From the NCBI GenBank assembly GCA_002324875.1, contig NTJG01000005.1:124001-188000 (forward strand): 64,000 bases of DNA, given 5' to 3'. Positions 47,609 to 57,328 of the stretch are shown here, one piece after another; within the stretch, counting starts at the first letter, position 1; every line of letters begins with the position of its first letter. A program made the position numbers and the translations under genes. A model generated the notes under the pieces. The model searched no databases, was not told the origin of the DNA, and was given only the letters and a program-made list of their open reading frames with translations. The DNA is from Lysobacteraceae bacterium NML93-0793. GTDB lineage: Bacteria > Pseudomonadota > Gammaproteobacteria > Xanthomonadales > Xanthomonadaceae.

Positions 47609-47636
47609 GCAGAACGCCCCGCAAGGGGCGTTCTGC
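47609..47636 (+). terminator. Terminator-like hairpin after tRNA-Ser(CGA)
   Basis: GCAGAACGCCCC-GCAA-GGGGCGTTCTGC is a perfect 12-bp stem six bases after the tRNA CCA, with GTTTGT following. It is nearly the same as the one downstream of tRNA-Ser(GGA) at 38155-38182. Confidence 0.75.
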
Positions 47637-47731
47637 GTTTGTGATATTCGCGTGAGCGCCATGCATGCGCGCGTGCACCGGGAGGCCGCGAGAGGTGTGA
47701 GACAGTACCGGCCCCGTTCCAGGAGTCGGTC

Positions 47732-49084
47732 ATGCCTCAGCCCACTGCACTGATCCTCGACGATGACGGCACCTTCGCCCGGGCGGCGGGTCAGCTGGCG
47801 TTCTCCGCCGGCTTCCGCGTGCAGCTGGCGGAAACGCTCGCCGAAGCCCGGACCTTTCTTGCGCGCACGCGGGCCGATCTCGTCCTGCTCGACCTGCAGT
47901 TGCCCGACGGCTCCGGCATGGACCTGTTCGACGATGTCGATCTGGCCGATCACGGTCAGGTGGTGATCGTCACGGGGCGCCCCTCGCTGGAGTCGGCCAC
48001 GCGCGCGGTGTCGACGCCGGTCATCGAGTACCTGGTGAAGCCGCTCGATCCGGCCCAGCTGCGCCGTGTGATGGACCGTGTCGCCGCGCGCTGGCGGCCC
48101 GCCGGGCCGTCCTCCGTGGATCTGTCGGCCGTCAGCGGCATCGTCGGCAATGCGCCGCAGATCCGCGCGGTGGTGGACAGTGTGCTGCGCACCGGCCCCA
48201 CCGATGCCTCGGTCCTCATCTGGGGCGAACCCGGATCCGGCAAGGCGCTGGTGGCGTCCGCGCTGCACGCCGCGAGCGGCCGGAGCGGTCCGCTGGTCAC
48301 GCTCGACTGCAGCGCACTCGCACCCGACGATCTCGCCGCCGCCCTGTTCGGCACCGACGCCCGCTCGAGCGCTCCGGTGAGCCGGTGCAACGGCAGCGCC
48401 TTCGCGCGCGCGCAGGGCGGCACGTTGTTTCTGGATGCGATCGATCGCATGCCGCTGGACCTGCAGGCGCGCCTCGCGGAGGCGCTTGAAATCCCCGCGC
48501 CGTCGCGCGACTCCAGCGGTATACCCGCGCCGGCGCCGATCCGCGTGCTGGCGGCCAGTGCTCGCGACCCCGAAGAGGCCATGCGCGATCGCGCCCTGCG
48601 CCCGGACCTGTATTACGCGCTCGCCCAGGTCAGCCTGGCCCTGCCGTCCCTGCGTGAACGCGGTGAAGATGTGGTCGTCCTGGTCGGCCACTTCATCGAG
48701 CGCCTCAACCTCCACTACGGGCGGGCGAAGCGGCTGGCGCCCGGGAGCGAGGCGGCCCTGCTGCGGCACAGCTGGCCGGGCAACGTCCGCGAGCTGCGCG
48801 CCGCGGTCCAGCGCGCCTATCTGCTGGAGGACAGCGACGACCTGCACGTGCGCCCGCAACTGCCGAGCGACCCGGTGTGGAGGGAATCCGACACCTCGAT
48901 CCTGTTCTCGGTGGGCACGCCGCTGGCGGAGATCGAACGCCGCGCCCTGCTGAAGACGCTCGCCCACTTCGACAACGACAAGACCGCGACCGCGCGCGCG
49001 CTCGGGGTCAGCGTGCGCACCGTCCACAACCAGCTCGCGCGGCTGGGCATCCGCCGCGTCGGTGCGGACGGCAGCGCGGAATGA
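47732..49084 (+). CDS. NtrC-like response regulator with degenerate AAA+ domain
   Basis: The 450-residue protein has a receiver (Asp54, Lys103), an AAA+ domain with Walker A GEPGSGKA (165-172) and a Fis-type helix-turn-helix (about 412-437, DKTATARALGVSVRT). Two functions look lost: the GAFTGA loop that touches sigma-54 is absent (TDARSSAPVS follows LFG at 205-207), and the Walker B acid is alanine (FLDAID, Ala236). The arginine-containing LRPDLYYAL remains. It likely binds DNA under phosphorylation control without activating sigma-54. Its stop overlaps the next start. Confidence 0.87.
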   Translation: MPQPTALILDDDGTFARAAGQLAFSAGFRVQLAETLAEARTFLARTRADLVLLDLQLPDGSGMDLFDDVDLADHGQVVIVTGRPSLESATRAVSTPVIEYLVKPLDPAQLRRVMDRVAARWRPAGPSSVDLSAVSGIVGNAPQIRAVVDSVLRTGPTDASVLIWGEPGSGKALVASALHAASGRSGPLVTLDCSALAPDDLAAALFGTDARSSAPVSRCNGSAFARAQGGTLFLDAIDRMPLDLQARLAEALEIPAPSRDSSGIPAPAPIRVLAASARDPEEAMRDRALRPDLYYALAQVSLALPSLRERGEDVVVLVGHFIERLNLHYGRAKRLAPGSEAALLRHSWPGNVRELRAAVQRAYLLEDSDDLHVRPQLPSDPVWRESDTSILFSVGTPLAEIERRALLKTLAHFDNDKTATARALGVSVRTVHNQLARLGIRRVGADGSAE

Positions 49085-49341
49085 GCGACGCGTCTCCGTT
49101 GCAGGGCGCGGACCCGGCCTGGCTGCACGCGCTGCGCAACGCGGTCAACGCCGCGAGCGTCACCGTGGCGGCCGCGCGCAGTGCACTCGACTCCGGAGAT
49201 CCGACGCGCGCCGGATTCTTCCTCGACGAAAGCGCCGGTGCCTGTGAGCGCGCGTCGAAGCTGCTGCACACCCATGGGGTGTGCAGCGACATCTCTGCGC
49301 CTGGTCCAGGCGAAGGAATGCCTGAACAAGTCCGTCCTTGA
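49081..49341 (+). CDS. Small protein with histidine-kinase-like H-box
   Basis: The 86-residue protein overlaps the regulator gene by ATGA. LHALRNAVNAASVTVAAARSAL (His16) resembles the phosphoacceptor helix of HisKA domains (HxLRN), followed by a second helix (GFFLDESAGACERASKLL), but no ATPase domain exists. It may be a stand-alone phosphotransfer or dimerisation partner of the regulator. The role is inferred from this similarity and position. The stop touches a repeat element. Confidence 0.6.
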   Translation: MSDASPLQGADPAWLHALRNAVNAASVTVAAARSALDSGDPTRAGFFLDESAGACERASKLLHTHGVCSDISAPGPGEGMPEQVRP

Positions 49342-49342
49342 C

Positions 49343-49409
49343 CGTCATTCGCGTAAAGGCGGGAATCCAGCGCCTCCGGTTTCCAAACGTTTGAAGTCGC
49401 TGGATTCCC
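49343..49409. repeat. Decayed MITE-like repeat
   Basis: ACCGTCATTC at the start and the perfect inverted pair GGGAATCCAGCG (49361-49372) and CGCTGGATTCCC (49398-49409) relate this to the element at 8708-8834. The distal terminal repeat is lost. It begins one base after the stop codon of the small H-box gene. Confidence 0.6.
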
Positions 49410-49466
49410 GATTGGCCAGCCGTGCGGTTGCTCATAGCCACGGGGACGACGACAGCTACTCGGACC

Positions 49467-49817
49467 TCAAAGACCCATGGCGGCGAGCACCTGTTCGATA
49501 TCGACCGGCTTCACGCAGTGCGGTACGTCGTCGAACCCCGCGGGCAGCAGCGCGCGGTCGTAACCCGACACGAACACGCAGCGAACACCCAGCGCGCGCA
49601 GGCGCGTGGCCACCGGAAAGATCCGCTCGCCGCCCAGATTGACGTCGAGGATCGCGCCGTCCAGGGGCGCCCCGCTGTCGAGCAACGCCTGCACCTCCTC
49701 CAGCGTCGCCAGCGGGCCGACGGTCTCAAGCCCGCGCGCGGTCAATCCGTCCTGCAGATGCAGGGCCAGCATGTACTCGTCTTCGGCGACGAGGATGCGA
49801 TAGGCCCGGGGCGTCAT
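49467..49817 (-). CDS. Single-domain response regulator
   Basis: The 116-residue protein is only a receiver domain: the acidic pair in LVAEDEYMLA (Glu-Asp-Glu), phosphoacceptor Asp in GAILDVNLGG (about residue 58), Ser in VSGYD and Lys in VKPVD. It overlaps the HWE kinase gene by ATGA and is probably its direct phosphorylation partner. With no output domain it may act by protein contacts or as a phosphate sink. Confidence 0.92.
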   Translation of the reverse strand: MTPRAYRILVAEDEYMLALHLQDGLTARGLETVGPLATLEEVQALLDSGAPLDGAILDVNLGGERIFPVATRLRALGVRCVFVSGYDRALLPAGFDDVPHCVKPVDIEQVLAAMGL

Positions 49818-52180
49818 GGCGGCGACCCTCCAACGTCCTCGTCAAGCGGAACCTCGATGGTGCAGAGCACCCCGTCGCGCCGCAGTTCGTAAGTGGTCTG
49901 CGCCTTGAGCTGGTACGGCAGCGCGCGCTCGATGAGTTCGCGCCCGTACCCGTCCGCGGTCCGGCCCGGCTCCACACGCACGCCGCGCTCGTGCCAGGTC
50001 ACATGCAGGGCCGGCGCTCGACCCTCGCCGCGGCCAACGATGCACCAGGCCACCTCGAGCCGACCGCCGGCGTCCGACAGGGCCCCGTACTTCAGGGCAT
50101 TGGTGGTCAGTTCGTGCAACGCCAGCGCCAGCGTCTGCACCAGCCGTGAACGCAGTGGAACACCCGCCGGCCCGCGCAGCGCGACCCGCGGATCGTCGCC
50201 GGCCCCGACGCCATGCGCGTCGAGTTCCTGATGCAGCAGCGCGTCGAAGGTCACGGGATGACCGTCGGGACGTTGCGACAACAGGCCCTGCACCCGCCCC
50301 AGCGCGGCGAGCCGCGCCTCGAACCGGCGCCCGAACGCGTCGACGTCGCCGCTCTCCTGCAGCGTGCGCCGGGCCAGCAACTGGACCACCGCGATCAGGT
50401 TGCGGGTGCGGTGCTGAAGCTCGGCGACGAGGGTTTCCATCATCGCGGCATCGTCCCGCTCGCGGGTGATGTCGCGCCCGATGCCGCCGATGCGCTTCAC
50501 CTCGCCCGCATCGTCGCGCACCGGAAAATCGGTGTTGCGGATCCACACCACCCGTCCGTCGTCAGGCCGCACGATGCGGAACTCGTAGCTGGCGCGGGCG
50601 CCCTTGCGCACCCGACGTATGAGGCTGCGCACCCGCGCGTGGTCGTCCGGATGCACCAGCGACAACCAGTAGTCGGGGTCGCGCTGCGAAACTTCGCGCG
50701 CCTGTCCGTAGATCGTCTCGAACGCGGGGCTGAGATACTCCAGAGCCAGTGTCTTCGCGTTGCGGATCCACAGCACGTCCGAGGACGCATCACCGAACTG
50801 GCGGAATCGCGCCTCGCTGTCGCGCAGCCCCTGCTCGGCGAGGCGGCGCGACGTCAGGTCGAGGCTGACCGCGAGACTGCCCGCGATCGCCCCGGCGCCG
50901 TCGCGCCACGGCCCCACGGCCAGACGGATCCAGCGCGGCTCGCCGTCGACGAGTACACGTTTTTCGGTCGTGAACGGCGTGCCGTCGCGATACAGCGCCG
51001 CCATGCGCTCGGCGTCGCCGGGCCAGTCGTCCGCATGAGTCAGGGCCTTGATGCGCACCCCGAGCAGGGCCGCGCGCGAGCGCCCCATGACGTCGCAGTG
51101 GCGATCGTTGACGTAGACCAGGCAGCCGTCACGGTCGGCGATGGCGATGCCGACCTCGGCCTGTTCGGCCACCGCACGGAACCGCTGCTCGCTGGTGGCC
51201 AGCGCCCGCTTGGCGCGGGCGCGCTCGGCCGCGGCGTGCACGCGTTCGCCGACTTCGCGAATCAGGTCCAGCTCCGACGCCGTCCAGCAACGCGGCGCGC
51301 GGCTCAGGGCGACGAACCGGTCGATGCCGGCCACGCGCGGCGGAGGTGCTGCCACGGCGGCGATGTCGTGCGCCTCCAGCAGCGTGCGGCGGGGCGTGTC
51401 GAGACGGGGATCGCGGCGCACGTCATCGATCACCGCGCCGGCGGCCCCCGCGCCATCGCCGACGAGGATGGCCGCCAGGGCGGCCGCCGGCCATGCGCGA
51501 GGGGGACCGGGCGCCGGCCAGCCCTGACGGATCACCAGACCCCCGTGGCCCGAATCGCCATGACCGATGCGATCCACCTGCAGATGCGTGCCGAGCAGCG
51601 CCGCCGCGGTGTCATGGATCTCGCCCGGATCGGCGAGATCGCGCAGGGCATCGCTGAGCGCGAGCAGGCAGCGCTCGCGGTCGCCGCTCGCCTCCGCCGC
51701 CCGCACCGCGGATTCGCGTGCCAGTTCGCGGACCACCAGCCACATGCCGGCCGGACGTCCGGCGCCGTCCCGGATCGGCGAATAATCCACGTCCAGGAGC
51801 ACGCGCTCGCAGCTGCCGTCGCGCATCAGGTCGAAGGGCTGCGCGCGCAGCTGCACCGAGCGACCGGCGAGCGAATCGGCCAGCATCGAAGCGGCCTGGG
51901 CCTCGATCTCCGGCCACGCCTCGATGAAGGGCTGGGCGAACTGGCGTGGATGTCGCTTGCCGGCCAAGGGGCGCAAGGCGTCGTTGTAGAGGTAATAGCC
52001 GGGCGATCCCCATGCGATCGCAATCGGCACCGGGGATTCCAGCATCAGTCCCACCGCATGGCGCAGCGATGCCGGCCAGCGTTCGACGGGGCCCAGTCCG
52101 GTGTCGCGCCAGTCGTGCGTCCGGACGCGCTCGGCCATTTCGCCCGCGCACCAGGGCCAGGACGCTGCATGTTCGGACAT
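49814..52180 (-). CDS. HWE-family sensor histidine kinase
   Basis: The 788-residue kinase has an N-terminal PAS-like region (DTGLGPVERWPASLRHAVG), a GAF-like domain (about 185-325), two PAS/PAC domains (about 340-580) and a C-terminal HWE-type kinase: ELQHRTRNLIAVVQ with the phosphoacceptor histidine, HELTTNALKYGALS as N box and the WxE signature VTWHERG. No transmembrane helices are seen, so it senses in the cytoplasm. ATG 52180 is preferred to GTG 52210; neither has a clear Shine-Dalgarno site. The signal is unknown. Confidence 0.92.
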   Translation of the reverse strand: MSEHAASWPWCAGEMAERVRTHDWRDTGLGPVERWPASLRHAVGLMLESPVPIAIAWGSPGYYLYNDALRPLAGKRHPRQFAQPFIEAWPEIEAQAASMLADSLAGRSVQLRAQPFDLMRDGSCERVLLDVDYSPIRDGAGRPAGMWLVVRELARESAVRAAEASGDRERCLLALSDALRDLADPGEIHDTAAALLGTHLQVDRIGHGDSGHGGLVIRQGWPAPGPPRAWPAAALAAILVGDGAGAAGAVIDDVRRDPRLDTPRRTLLEAHDIAAVAAPPPRVAGIDRFVALSRAPRCWTASELDLIREVGERVHAAAERARAKRALATSEQRFRAVAEQAEVGIAIADRDGCLVYVNDRHCDVMGRSRAALLGVRIKALTHADDWPGDAERMAALYRDGTPFTTEKRVLVDGEPRWIRLAVGPWRDGAGAIAGSLAVSLDLTSRRLAEQGLRDSEARFRQFGDASSDVLWIRNAKTLALEYLSPAFETIYGQAREVSQRDPDYWLSLVHPDDHARVRSLIRRVRKGARASYEFRIVRPDDGRVVWIRNTDFPVRDDAGEVKRIGGIGRDITRERDDAAMMETLVAELQHRTRNLIAVVQLLARRTLQESGDVDAFGRRFEARLAALGRVQGLLSQRPDGHPVTFDALLHQELDAHGVGAGDDPRVALRGPAGVPLRSRLVQTLALALHELTTNALKYGALSDAGGRLEVAWCIVGRGEGRAPALHVTWHERGVRVEPGRTADGYGRELIERALPYQLKAQTTYELRRDGVLCTIEVPLDEDVGGSPP

Positions 52181-52472
52181 TGGAAACCGGATCAGGACAG
52201 ACGCGCCCACCTTACGCCACCGGGCATGGACGGCGTGATCGCATCACCCCGCACGTCCGGCGCTGCGTCTGCGCGCGCCATCGCATCGCGTTGGGCGCCC
52301 CCCTGCCGCATGGCCTATGCTCGCGGGCAATCCAGGCGCCACAATGCCGCATGCCGTCGACTTCTCCGTTTTCCGTCCTCCCCGCCGCTCCCTGCCGTTC
52401 GACATTGGCCGTTCCGCCGTGCGGGCGCCGTTGTCCGCAGCATCCGTCCACCATGCACGCGCCGGGAGCCGC

Positions 52473-53177
52473 ATGATCGAGTTCGGACATCTGACGCACG
52501 TCGGCCTGCGCCGCGACCTCAACGAGGACACCTACTACGGCGACAGCGAGCTCGGCCTGTGGCTGATCGCCGACGGCATGGGCGGACACGAATACGGCGA
52601 GGTCGCCAGCGCACTGGCGCGCGAGACCATCGTGCGCGAGATCCGCGCCGGCGCCTCCCTGTCGCATGCGATCCGTGTGGCCGACGAGGAGATCATCCGC
52701 GCCTCGCGCCGCCGCAACGACAGCCTGCCGATGGGCACCACCGTGGTCGCGGCGCGTGTGCAGGGGCCGCGCTTCGAAGTGGCCTGGGTGGGCGACAGCC
52801 GTGTCTACCTGTGGCGCGACGCCAAGCTGGCCCAGCTGTCCCAGGACCACAGTTACGTGCAGGAACTCATCGCCAAGGGTGCACTCAGCGTCGACCAGGC
52901 CCGCAGCCATCCGCATCGCAACGTCGTGACCCAGGCACTGGGCGTCACCGATCCGGACGCACTCAATGTCGAAACGCTGTCGGGCGAACTGGTGCCGGGC
53001 ACCCAGCTGCTGCTGTGCAGCGACGGTCTGACCGAAGAGGTCGACGACGCCGTGATCGCCCGTGTTCTGGCGCATAGCGAATGCAGCGCCCAGGAGTGCG
53101 TCGACGGGCTGGTGGCGGCCGCGCTGGACGGCGGCGGCTCCGACAACGTCACGGTGATCCTGATCCGACGGCAGTAG
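52473..53177 (+). CDS. PP2C-family serine/threonine phosphatase (Stp1-like)
   Basis: The 234-residue metal-dependent phosphatase has GLRRDLNEDTYY, ADGMGGHEYGE, AWVGDSRVYL, LCSDGLTEEV and GGSDNVTVIL, all standard PP2C motifs. ATG 52473 has GGGAG five bases upstream. There is no kinase gene beside it; the kinase-like gene at 24232 is distant. The 292 bp between it and the divergent HWE kinase presumably hold both promoters. Confidence 0.93.
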   Translation: MIEFGHLTHVGLRRDLNEDTYYGDSELGLWLIADGMGGHEYGEVASALARETIVREIRAGASLSHAIRVADEEIIRASRRRNDSLPMGTTVVAARVQGPRFEVAWVGDSRVYLWRDAKLAQLSQDHSYVQELIAKGALSVDQARSHPHRNVVTQALGVTDPDALNVETLSGELVPGTQLLLCSDGLTEEVDDAVIARVLAHSECSAQECVDGLVAAALDGGGSDNVTVILIRRQ

Positions 53178-53190
53178 CCGCCGCATCACC

Positions 53191-53910
53191 TCAGGCCGGC
53201 AGGGCGGCCTCCTCGGCGACATCCCACAGACAGCGGCCCGCGCGCGTCCGGATCGCCGCGACGCGCGCCGCGTGCAGGGCGAGATCCGCGTCCGGCACGC
53301 GCAAGGCGGGGCGCGCGCCGGTGGGCTGCACGATCACCCGGTGCGCCACCGAACGGCCGGTGTCGACCGGCGCCTCGAAGCCGATCTCGTGCTGGCCGGC
53401 GGTGAGCGCGAGGTAGACCTCGGCCAGCAGCTGGGCATCGAGCAGCGCGCCGTGCAGCTGACGGTGCGCGTTGTCCACGCCCATCCGCTTGCACAGTGCG
53501 TCGAGGGAATTGCGCTGTCCCGGGAACCGTTGCCGGGCCAGCAGCAGTGAATCCTCGATGCGCGCGCGCGCGCGGATGTCGCCGTAATGCGGACCGAGCC
53601 GTGACAGCTCGTAATCCAGGAAGCCGACGTCGAAGGCCGCGTTGTGGATCACCAGTTCGGCGCCGTCGATGAAGGCGAGAAACGCGTCGGCGATCTCCTC
53701 GAACGGCGGCTTGTCGGCCAGGAATTCGAGGCTCAGGCCGGTGACCTCGGCCGCGCCCTGTTCGAAATCGCAGTCGGGGCGGATGTACTGGTGATAGGTC
53801 CGGCCGGTCGGTCGCCGCTCGACCAGCTCGACGCAGCCGATCTCGACCACGCGGTTGCCCTTCTTCCATTCCAGGCCGGTGGTTTCGGTGTCGAGCACGA
53901 TCTGCCGCAT
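53191..53910 (-). CDS. dnaQ: DNA polymerase III epsilon subunit (proofreading exonuclease)
   Basis: The 239-residue 3'-5' exonuclease has the DEDDh motifs: DTETTGL (Asp7, Glu9), HNAAFDVGFLDYEL and HGALLDAQLLAEVYL. The C-terminal tail binds the polymerase alpha subunit. It follows rnhA with a 20-base gap, the common order rnhA-dnaQ. Confidence 0.96.
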   Translation of the reverse strand: MRQIVLDTETTGLEWKKGNRVVEIGCVELVERRPTGRTYHQYIRPDCDFEQGAAEVTGLSLEFLADKPPFEEIADAFLAFIDGAELVIHNAAFDVGFLDYELSRLGPHYGDIRARARIEDSLLLARQRFPGQRNSLDALCKRMGVDNAHRQLHGALLDAQLLAEVYLALTAGQHEIGFEAPVDTGRSVAHRVIVQPTGARPALRVPDADLALHAARVAAIRTRAGRCLWDVAEEAALPA

Positions 53911-53930
53911 GCTGCCGGAGTCCTCTGGGT

Positions 53931-54377
53931 TCAGGCGACGGCGCTGCGCTGTGCGCGCGCGGCCGCGGTGGCGAGCGCGTCGACGCGCTCGTTCTCGGGA
54001 TGACCGGAATGGCCTTTGACCCAATGCCATTCGATGGTGTGACGTTCGCTGGCCGCCTGCAGGCGTTGCCACAGGTCCTGGTTCTTCACCGCGCCGCCGG
54101 CCGCGGTCTTCCAGCCACGTCGCACCCAGTTGCGTAGCCATTCGGTGATGCCCTGGCGGACATACTGGGAATCGGTGTGCAGGTCGACGCGGCAGGCCTC
54201 GGTCAGGGTTTCGAGCGCGACGATCGCCGCCATCAGCTCCATGCGGTTGTTGGTGGTCTGCGGTTCGCCCCCGCTGAGCTCGCGCTCGATGTCGCGGTAG
54301 CGCAGCAGCGCGCCCCAGCCACCGGGGCCGGGATTACCGAGGCAGGCACCGTCGGTGTAGATCACGATCGACTTCAT
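53931..54377 (-). CDS. rnhA: Ribonuclease HI
   Basis: The 148-residue enzyme degrades RNA in RNA-DNA hybrids. The catalytic residues Asp9 ([11 protein letters not shown]), Glu47 (NNRMELMAA), Asp69 (HTDSQYV) and the later Asp in NERVDALA are present, as is the basic [12 protein letters not shown] handle. Confidence 0.97.
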   Translation of the reverse strand: MKSIVIYTDGACLGNPGPGGWGALLRYRDIERELSGGEPQTTNNRMELMAAIVALETLTEACRVDLHTDSQYVRQGITEWLRNWVRRGWKTAAGGAVKNQDLWQRLQAASERHTIEWHWVKGHSGHPENERVDALATAAARAQRSAVA

Positions 54378-54402
54378 GGAATCCAAGGACGAAAGAGCGC
54401 AG

Positions 54403-55059
54403 TCAGACGGCCGGCGCCGCTGCGGGAACCGGCAATGCGCGCGCGCGCCGGACCGGGGTGAGCGGAAGATGCCGTTTCTGGCCACGCAGCGCGTAGGCCG
54501 CGCGCAGCCCCGGACCGTCCTGGCTGTCGCCGGCAGGCACTTCGCGCCAGCTCGGGCCGACGCCGCGTGACACCGCGTCGGGCGCGAGTCCGGCCTCACG
54601 CAGACGCCGCCGCCAGGTCAGCGGTTCGGCACTGGTGATGCGGTGGCCGCGCCAGCGCCAGCGGTAGGGCGTCAGCGGATTGAGCACCAGCAGCCAGAGA
54701 TGCCCACCGGGCGCGAGCACACGCGCGGCTTCTTCGAGGAGGGCCTCGTCGCGCACGCCCACCACGTGCTGCAGCACGATGGCCCCGAAGGCCTCGCTCG
54801 GGAGCGGCAAGGGACAGGCGCACCGCACCGGGCCGTGCAGATGCACGCCGCGGCGCGCCAGATGCAGGCCGCGCCCGCCGACCGCATGGCGCTGCTCGCC
54901 CGGCGACACCCACAGCCAGGGCAGCCCCGGATGCGCACCGAGCGCTTCGCTGACGAGCGCCTGCTCGCTGGCCAGGACCGCACGGCCGGCAGGGGTGGCG
55001 AACCAGTCGCTGGCGGCGTCCGGTTGACCGGTCGGGAAGATCGCGGGCATGGTCCGCAT
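54403..55059 (-). CDS. SAM-dependent methyltransferase, upstream of rnhA
   Basis: The 218-residue protein has weak class I methyltransferase features: [34 protein letters not shown] and a C-terminal segment with a [10 protein letters not shown] helix. The usual glycine-rich SAM motif I is poor. A gene of this type often stands between gloB and rnhA in proteobacteria. It diverges from gloB with 35 bases between the starts. Start at 55059 (MRTMP) or 55050. Confidence 0.8.
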   Translation of the reverse strand: MRTMPAIFPTGQPDAASDWFATPAGRAVLASEQALVSEALGAHPGLPWLWVSPGEQRHAVGGRGLHLARRGVHLHGPVRCACPLPLPSEAFGAIVLQHVVGVRDEALLEEAARVLAPGGHLWLLVLNPLTPYRWRWRGHRITSAEPLTWRRRLREAGLAPDAVSRGVGPSWREVPAGDSQDGPGLRAAYALRGQKRHLPLTPVRRARALPVPAAAPAV

Positions 55060-55094
55060 TGTACGGGCTTCGCTCCCGCCACCGTCCGGACACC

Positions 55095-55859
55095 ATGCGC
55101 CTGCAGCCCATTCCCGCCTTCGACGACAACTACATCTGGGCGCTGGAGGCCGACGATGGCAGCACGATCGTGGTCGATCCCGGCGATGCGCAGCCGGTTC
55201 TGGCTGCGGCAAATCATGGTCTGACGCCCTCCCTCGTGCTGCTGACCCACCACCACGATGACCACATCGGCGGCGTCGCGGCGCTGCGCGCCCGCTGGCC
55301 GGGGCTGCCGGTCATCGCACCCGACGATGCGCGTATCCCCGTCGCCAGCCGGCGGGTCGGCGGTGGCGATCGGCTCGAAGACGGCCCGTGGCGCTTCGAG
55401 ATTCTTGCCGTACCGGGCCATACCGCGACCCACATCGCATTTTTCGGCCATGGGCACTTGTTTTGCGGCGATACCCTGTTCAGCCTTGGCTGTGGGCGTC
55501 TGTTCGAAGGTACGCCCTCCCAGATGCTGGACTCACTCGACCGCCTGGCGGCCCTGCCCGCCGACACCCTGGTGTGTTGCGGCCACGAATACAGCCGGTC
55601 CAACGCCGCGTTCGCACGCGCCGTCGACCCGGACAATGCGGCGCTCGAGCGCCGCGAACAGGAGATCATCGCGATGCGCAGTGCCCACAGGCCGACGCTT
55701 CCCGTTCCCTTGCACAGCGAGCTGGCGTGCAATCCGTTTCTGCGCGTCGAAGTCCCCGCCGTGCGCGACGCGGTGGCGGTCCACGCGGGTGAGGCATCCG
55801 ACGACCGCGTCCAGGTCTTCGCCGCGCTCCGGCGCTGGAAGGACGGATTCCGCGCATGA
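55095..55859 (+). CDS. gloB: Hydroxyacylglutathione hydrolase (glyoxalase II)
   Basis: The 254-residue zinc hydrolase splits S-lactoylglutathione in methylglyoxal detoxification. THHHDDH (51-57), the [10 protein letters not shown] and [17 protein letters not shown] motifs and [10 protein letters not shown] are characteristic. It overlaps mltD by four bases. Confidence 0.96.
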   Translation: MRLQPIPAFDDNYIWALEADDGSTIVVDPGDAQPVLAAANHGLTPSLVLLTHHHDDHIGGVAALRARWPGLPVIAPDDARIPVASRRVGGGDRLEDGPWRFEILAVPGHTATHIAFFGHGHLFCGDTLFSLGCGRLFEGTPSQMLDSLDRLAALPADTLVCCGHEYSRSNAAFARAVDPDNAALERREQEIIAMRSAHRPTLPVPLHSELACNPFLRVEVPAVRDAVAVHAGEASDDRVQVFAALRRWKDGFRA

Positions 55860-57037
55860 CGGCGCGGGGTGGTTCCCGGCTCGCCATGGCCCTGTTGCTC
55901 GCGGCGATGCCGGCCCTGCCGGTGATGGCCGGCTCCGAAGCCAAGCCGGCCGTTGCGTCTGTGCAGGCGGCCGCCGCGGCCGGTGTTGCCGGCCCGGCTG
56001 CCGGCGGCCCCACTGTCCGCAATGGTCAGGAGATCTATCGCCGGTTCCTCGACGGCCTGGCCGACCAGGACTGCAGCGACGACGCCAGCACCCGCTGGCG
56101 TTCGCATTTCGGCCATGTGCCTCGCCAGTTGGCCTCGCGCAGCAACGACGTGCTGCCGCTGTTCGGTTACGTGGTCGAGGCCATGCGTGACGCCCACCTG
56201 CCGACGGAATACGCGCTGATTCCCTTCATCGAGAGCGGCTACCGGCCCGGTGCACGCAGCGCCTCCGGGCCCGCCGGGCTGTGGCAGTTCATCGCGGTGA
56301 CCGCGCGCAATCACGAAATCCCGATCCGCCCCGGCTACGACGGCCGGCTGTCACCGGCCGATGCCACGACCGCTGCGGTGCGCTACCTCAGAACCCTGCA
56401 CGGCATGTTTGCCGGTGACTGGCGGCTGGCGGTGATGGCCTACAACGCGGGCGAGTACCGCGTGCTCAATGCGCTCAAGCGCGCCGGCCAGGCACCGGCG
56501 ACGGCGGACCCGGCATCACTCGCGATGCCCGACATCACGCACAGCTACGTGCGCAAGCTGCATGCGCTGTCGTGCGTGATCAAGGAAGCCGAGGCGCGCG
56601 AAGGCTGGCTGGTCTCACTCGATCGCGAGGTGCCGGTGCTCCAGGCGATTCCGGTGCCGGATGGCGTGCGTGATCTCGACACGCTCGCCTCGCGCCACGA
56701 CACCGACGCCCAACAGCTGCGTCGCCTCAACCCGGCGCACGCCGACGGCCGCGTGGCCCGGATCGGCCAGCCGGTGCAGGTACTCGTGCCGCAATCCGCG
56801 GCGACGCCGCCGGTGTTCATGGCCGAAGCGCCGCCGGAGCCGGACGATGCGGTCACGGCTTCGGATATCGCATCGACGGTCGCCCGGCGCGTGCACACCG
56901 TGGTCAACGGCGATTCGATCTGGGCGATCGCCCGCCGCTACGGCGTCAGCAGCCGGGCCCTGCTCGAACACAACGGTCTCGACGCGCGCAGCGTGCTGCG
57001 CCCGGGCATGGAACTGCGGATCGACGGCGGCCCCTGA
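55856..57037 (+). CDS. mltD: Membrane-bound lytic murein transglycosylase D-like
   Basis: The 393-residue exported protein has a signal peptide, an SLT domain with catalytic Glu126 in [13 protein letters not shown] and [12 protein letters not shown], and a C-terminal LysM domain (about 347-390, [17 protein letters not shown]). It lacks a lipobox cysteine. It cleaves peptidoglycan glycan strands. The gene overlaps gloB by ATGA, a common pairing. The following 291 bp hold no gene. Confidence 0.92.
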   Translation: MTARGGSRLAMALLLAAMPALPVMAGSEAKPAVASVQAAAAAGVAGPAAGGPTVRNGQEIYRRFLDGLADQDCSDDASTRWRSHFGHVPRQLASRSNDVLPLFGYVVEAMRDAHLPTEYALIPFIESGYRPGARSASGPAGLWQFIAVTARNHEIPIRPGYDGRLSPADATTAAVRYLRTLHGMFAGDWRLAVMAYNAGEYRVLNALKRAGQAPATADPASLAMPDITHSYVRKLHALSCVIKEAEAREGWLVSLDREVPVLQAIPVPDGVRDLDTLASRHDTDAQQLRRLNPAHADGRVARIGQPVQVLVPQSAATPPVFMAEAPPEPDDAVTASDIASTVARRVHTVVNGDSIWAIARRYGVSSRALLEHNGLDARSVLRPGMELRIDGGP

Positions 57038-57274
57038 TCGCAGCCGTCTGCCGCCCTGCCCGCCCGTGTGCGGGCTCCAAGGCGGTCTTCGCGATGCACG
57101 GTGCCTGCTGCAGGTTCGACACCGGGCCTTGCGCGCACCGCGGCACGCGGATCGTGTCGTCATCGCCACGCCCGTTCCGCCAGTCGCCGCCGCGCGGCGC
57201 ATCGACATTCCGCGGCGCGCAGGCCGCGCACCGGGCCTGCGCTGCCCACGCGTGATTCGCCCTTCTGGACGCGA

Positions 57275-57299
57275 AACGCCCGGCACGGGGCCGGGCGTT
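57275..57299. terminator. Terminator-like hairpin between mltD and ppiD
   Basis: AACGCCCGGC and GCCGGGCGTT form a 10-bp stem with a 5-base loop between two converging genes. T runs are short on both sides, so strength is uncertain. Confidence 0.6.
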
Positions 57300-57328
57300 C
57301 CTGACAGCAACGGGGACGTGTCACACCG

